Origin: Candidatus Heimdallarchaeota archaeon
Lineage (GTDB): Archaea; Asgardarchaeota; Heimdallarchaeia; JABLTI01
Direction of reading: 5' to 3'
Length of the DNA stretch: 6,819 bases
NCBI GenBank assembly: GCA_030667035.1
Contig: DAOUWQ010000075.1
Location: forward strand, 1 to 6,819
Part shown: positions 5,110 to 6,819 of the stretch, in pieces
Numbering within the stretch: position 1 is the stretch's first letter
Layout: every line of letters begins with the position of its first letter
Program-made: the position numbers and the translations under genes
The notes under the pieces: model-generated
The model's input: only the letters and a program-made list of their open reading frames with translations
Database searches by the model: none
What the model was told of the DNA's origin: nothing

Positions 5110-6819
5110 TTGAATAAAGAGAAGCAGAAAAAAAATCTCAAGAAATCTTATGATGTCACTAAGGATTCAGAGATTATTCAGAAAAAAATAGAAGATGCTC
5201 TAAAGGATAGTGAGGAGCGGTATAGGGTACTTTTTGATGCAACTTTTGAAGCTATTTTCATATCAATAAAAGGAAAATGTATTGATGCGAATCAATTGGC
5301 ATCAGAAATGTTTGGTTATACCCATGATGAGTTGATAGGAATCTTTGGCACAGATGTTATAGCTCCAGAATATAAGGAGATAGTGAAAAACAATATGCTT
5401 TCTGGTTTAGAAAAAATATATGAAGCAGTTGGCCAGAGAAAGGACGGGAGTACATTTCCTGTGCAAATTCAAGGACGTATGATGGATTATAAAGACCAAA
5501 GAGTACGTGTTACTGCTGTTCGCGAAATTACTGATTATAAGGAAGCACAAAAGTCCTTACAAGATAGTGAGGAATTATATAGATCAATTGTAGAAAATTC
5601 TTTAGAAGGTCATATAATTTTAAACGACAAATTTCAGTTTCTGTATATCAATAAAGAATTTACAAGAATAATGGGATGGTCATCAGAAGAAATAATTGGA
5701 CAAGATTTCAGAGAATTTGTTACAGAAGAAAGTATGAACTTGGTTGTTGATAGATATTTAAAAAGACAAAAAGGAGAAGACATTCCGAATAGATATGAAA
5801 TCTCTGTAATAAGAAAAAATGGTGAAAAAAGGAATGTTTTACTTAGTTCAAGTGTTATCAAAGATTCAGATGGAAGGGTTAAGACAGTTGCCTTAATACT
5901 CGATATTACAGACCATAATAGAACACAAGAATTACTTCAAGCGAGTGAAGAAAAATTCAGACAACTATTTGAAAACTCAATAGATGCTATTATCTGGGCA
6001 AATCCTGAAACTGGTATAATTATTAATTGTAATAAAAAGGCTGAAGAACTTTTTGAAAAGGATAAAGATAATATTATTGGAAAACATCAAACAAGTCTAC
6101 ATCCTGCAGAAAAAGCTGATAAATTCATTCAAATGTTTCAAGAACATTTTGAAAAAGGAGGGAGTATAGAAGATGAAGCAGAGATAATTACTAAATCAGG
6201 AAAAATAATACCAGTGCATATTTCAGCTTCAGTAGTTGTTGTTAGCAAAGAAACAATTATACAAGGAATATTTAGAGATATTACTGTAAGGAAGCAAGCA
6301 GAAGAAGATTTACGAAAACTAAATGAAGAGCTGGAATCCCGAGTTATCAATCGTACAAATAGATTACAAGAATTGAATAAAGAGCTAGAAGCTTTTTCAT
6401 ATACTGTATCTCACGACTTACGTGCACCATTGAGAGGGATAAATGGTTTTAGTAAAATAATACTTGATGATTATTCGGATAAACTAGATAATAGAGGAAA
6501 AGACTATCTAAGTAGAATTCGAAATGCAACGAAAGAAATGGATGATCTCATTAACAATTTATTAGAATTAGCAAGAATAACACGAGCAGAAATGCATTTC
6601 ACTCCAGTAGATTTAAGCAAACAAACTCAAGCTATTCTAACTAAACTACAAAATATTCATCCTGAAAGAAAAGTTAAGTGTGAAATCAAAAAAAGATTAG
6701 TTGTTTCAGGGGATGAACAACTATTGACATTAATGCTAGAGAATCTTTGTAAAAATGCTTGGAAATTTACAAAGAATAATCCAAAAGCAAAAATCGAATT
6801 TGGTATGATGGAAACCAAA
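5110..6819 (+). CDS. Cytosolic triple-PAS sensor histidine kinase (3' end outside window)
   Basis: The frame runs 570 codons from TTG 5110 to the right edge without a stop. Three PAS domains follow one another at about 33-145, 153-270 and 279-395. Each opens with the same signature (SEERYRVLFDATFEAI, SEELYRSIVENSLEGH, SEEKFRQLFENSIDAI) and ends in an 'RDIT'-type strand (VREITDYKEA, LILDITDHNR, FRDITVRKQA). A coiled coil (about 396-425) leads into the HisKA dimerisation domain, with phospho-acceptor H435 in SYTVSHDLRAPLRGINGF and the second helix LINNLLELARITRAEM. The HATPase_c domain begins with the N box ENLCKNAWKFT (545-555); the window ends before the G boxes. This dimerisation/N-box type is the one common in phytochrome-like bacterial kinases. 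There is no transmembrane segment, so it should sense a cytosolic ligand or redox/light cue through the PAS domains; the cofactor cannot be read from the sequence. The partner response regulator is not in view. A bacterial origin by transfer is plausible. Confidence 0.95.
   Translation, partial: MNKEKQKKNLKKSYDVTKDSEIIQKKIEDALKDSEERYRVLFDATFEAIFISIKGKCIDANQLASEMFGYTHDELIGIFGTDVIAPEYKEIVKNNMLSGLEKIYEAVGQRKDGSTFPVQIQGRMMDYKDQRVRVTAVREITDYKEAQKSLQDSEELYRSIVENSLEGHIILNDKFQFLYINKEFTRIMGWSSEEIIGQDFREFVTEESMNLVVDRYLKRQKGEDIPNRYEISVIRKNGEKRNVLLSSSVIKDSDGRVKTVALILDITDHNRTQELLQASEEKFRQLFENSIDAIIWANPETGIIINCNKKAEELFEKDKDNIIGKHQTSLHPAEKADKFIQMFQEHFEKGGSIEDEAEIITKSGKIIPVHISASVVVVSKETIIQGIFRDITVRKQAEEDLRKLNEELESRVINRTNRLQELNKELEAFSYTVSHDLRAPLRGINGFSKIILDDYSDKLDNRGKDYLSRIRNATKEMDDLINNLLELARITRAEMHFTPVDLSKQTQAILTKLQNIHPERKVKCEIKKRLVVSGDEQLLTLMLENLCKNAWKFTKNNPKAKIEFGMMETK

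Noticed and set aside
5634..6350. Two minus-strand reading frames (5634-5861, 6138-6350)
   Set aside because: Both are antisense to the PAS domains of the histidine kinase; their Ser/Phe-rich make-up is what AT-rich antisense gives.
1..6819. CRISPR array, tRNA, insertion sequence or phage module
   Set aside because: No spaced direct repeats, no tRNA cloverleaf, no transposase or integrase and no phage structural gene were recognised on either strand by eye.

Overview
The window is AT-rich and looks archaeal. TATA-like boxes (TTTATACA, TTTAATAC, TTATAAAATA) lie about 25-60 nt before start codons. Two starts are preceded by GGTGA(T), the Shine-Dalgarno core complementary to the 16S 3' end. Both of these boost starts that a longest-reading-frame rule would misplace. 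TTG seems to be used as a start codon at least twice. The gene content (alkyl-sulfatase-type C-terminal domain, zinc-ribbon methyltransferase, tandem GNAT, multi-PAS histidine kinase, kinase-like membrane protein) would suit a mesophilic archaeon with many bacterial-type genes, such as an Asgard-type lineage. That placement is inference, not proof.

Layout. 1-338: 3' end of a gene whose product ends in an SCP2-like/alkyl-sulfatase C-terminal domain, followed by a hairpin. 417-599: remnant of a TPR gene whose stop codon overlaps (ATGA) the start of a 118-aa NTF2-like protein (596-952). A hairpin with a T tract follows, then a promoter region. 1111-2400: a 429-aa protein with a protein-kinase N-lobe-like start, an acidic and then basic linker, a predicted Ig-like beta domain and a C-terminal pair of membrane segments. 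A 20-bp perfect palindrome plus T7 separates it from the convergent gene at 2507-3547 (minus), a tandem GNAT acetyltransferase. A short AT-rich divergent promoter region separates that from 3634-4983, a SAM methyltransferase with a cysteine-rich N-terminal half. Last, 5110 to the window end is a cytosolic sensor histidine kinase with three PAS domains, cut off inside its ATPase domain.

The genes do not form an obvious operon or known system. Apart from the TPR remnant/NTF2-like pair, each appears to be transcribed separately. The strongest candidate for something undescribed is the kinase-like/Ig-like/membrane protein. The fusion of a multi-CXXC zinc module to a methyltransferase is the second. 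No tRNA, rRNA, CRISPR array, insertion sequence or complete mobile element was seen.
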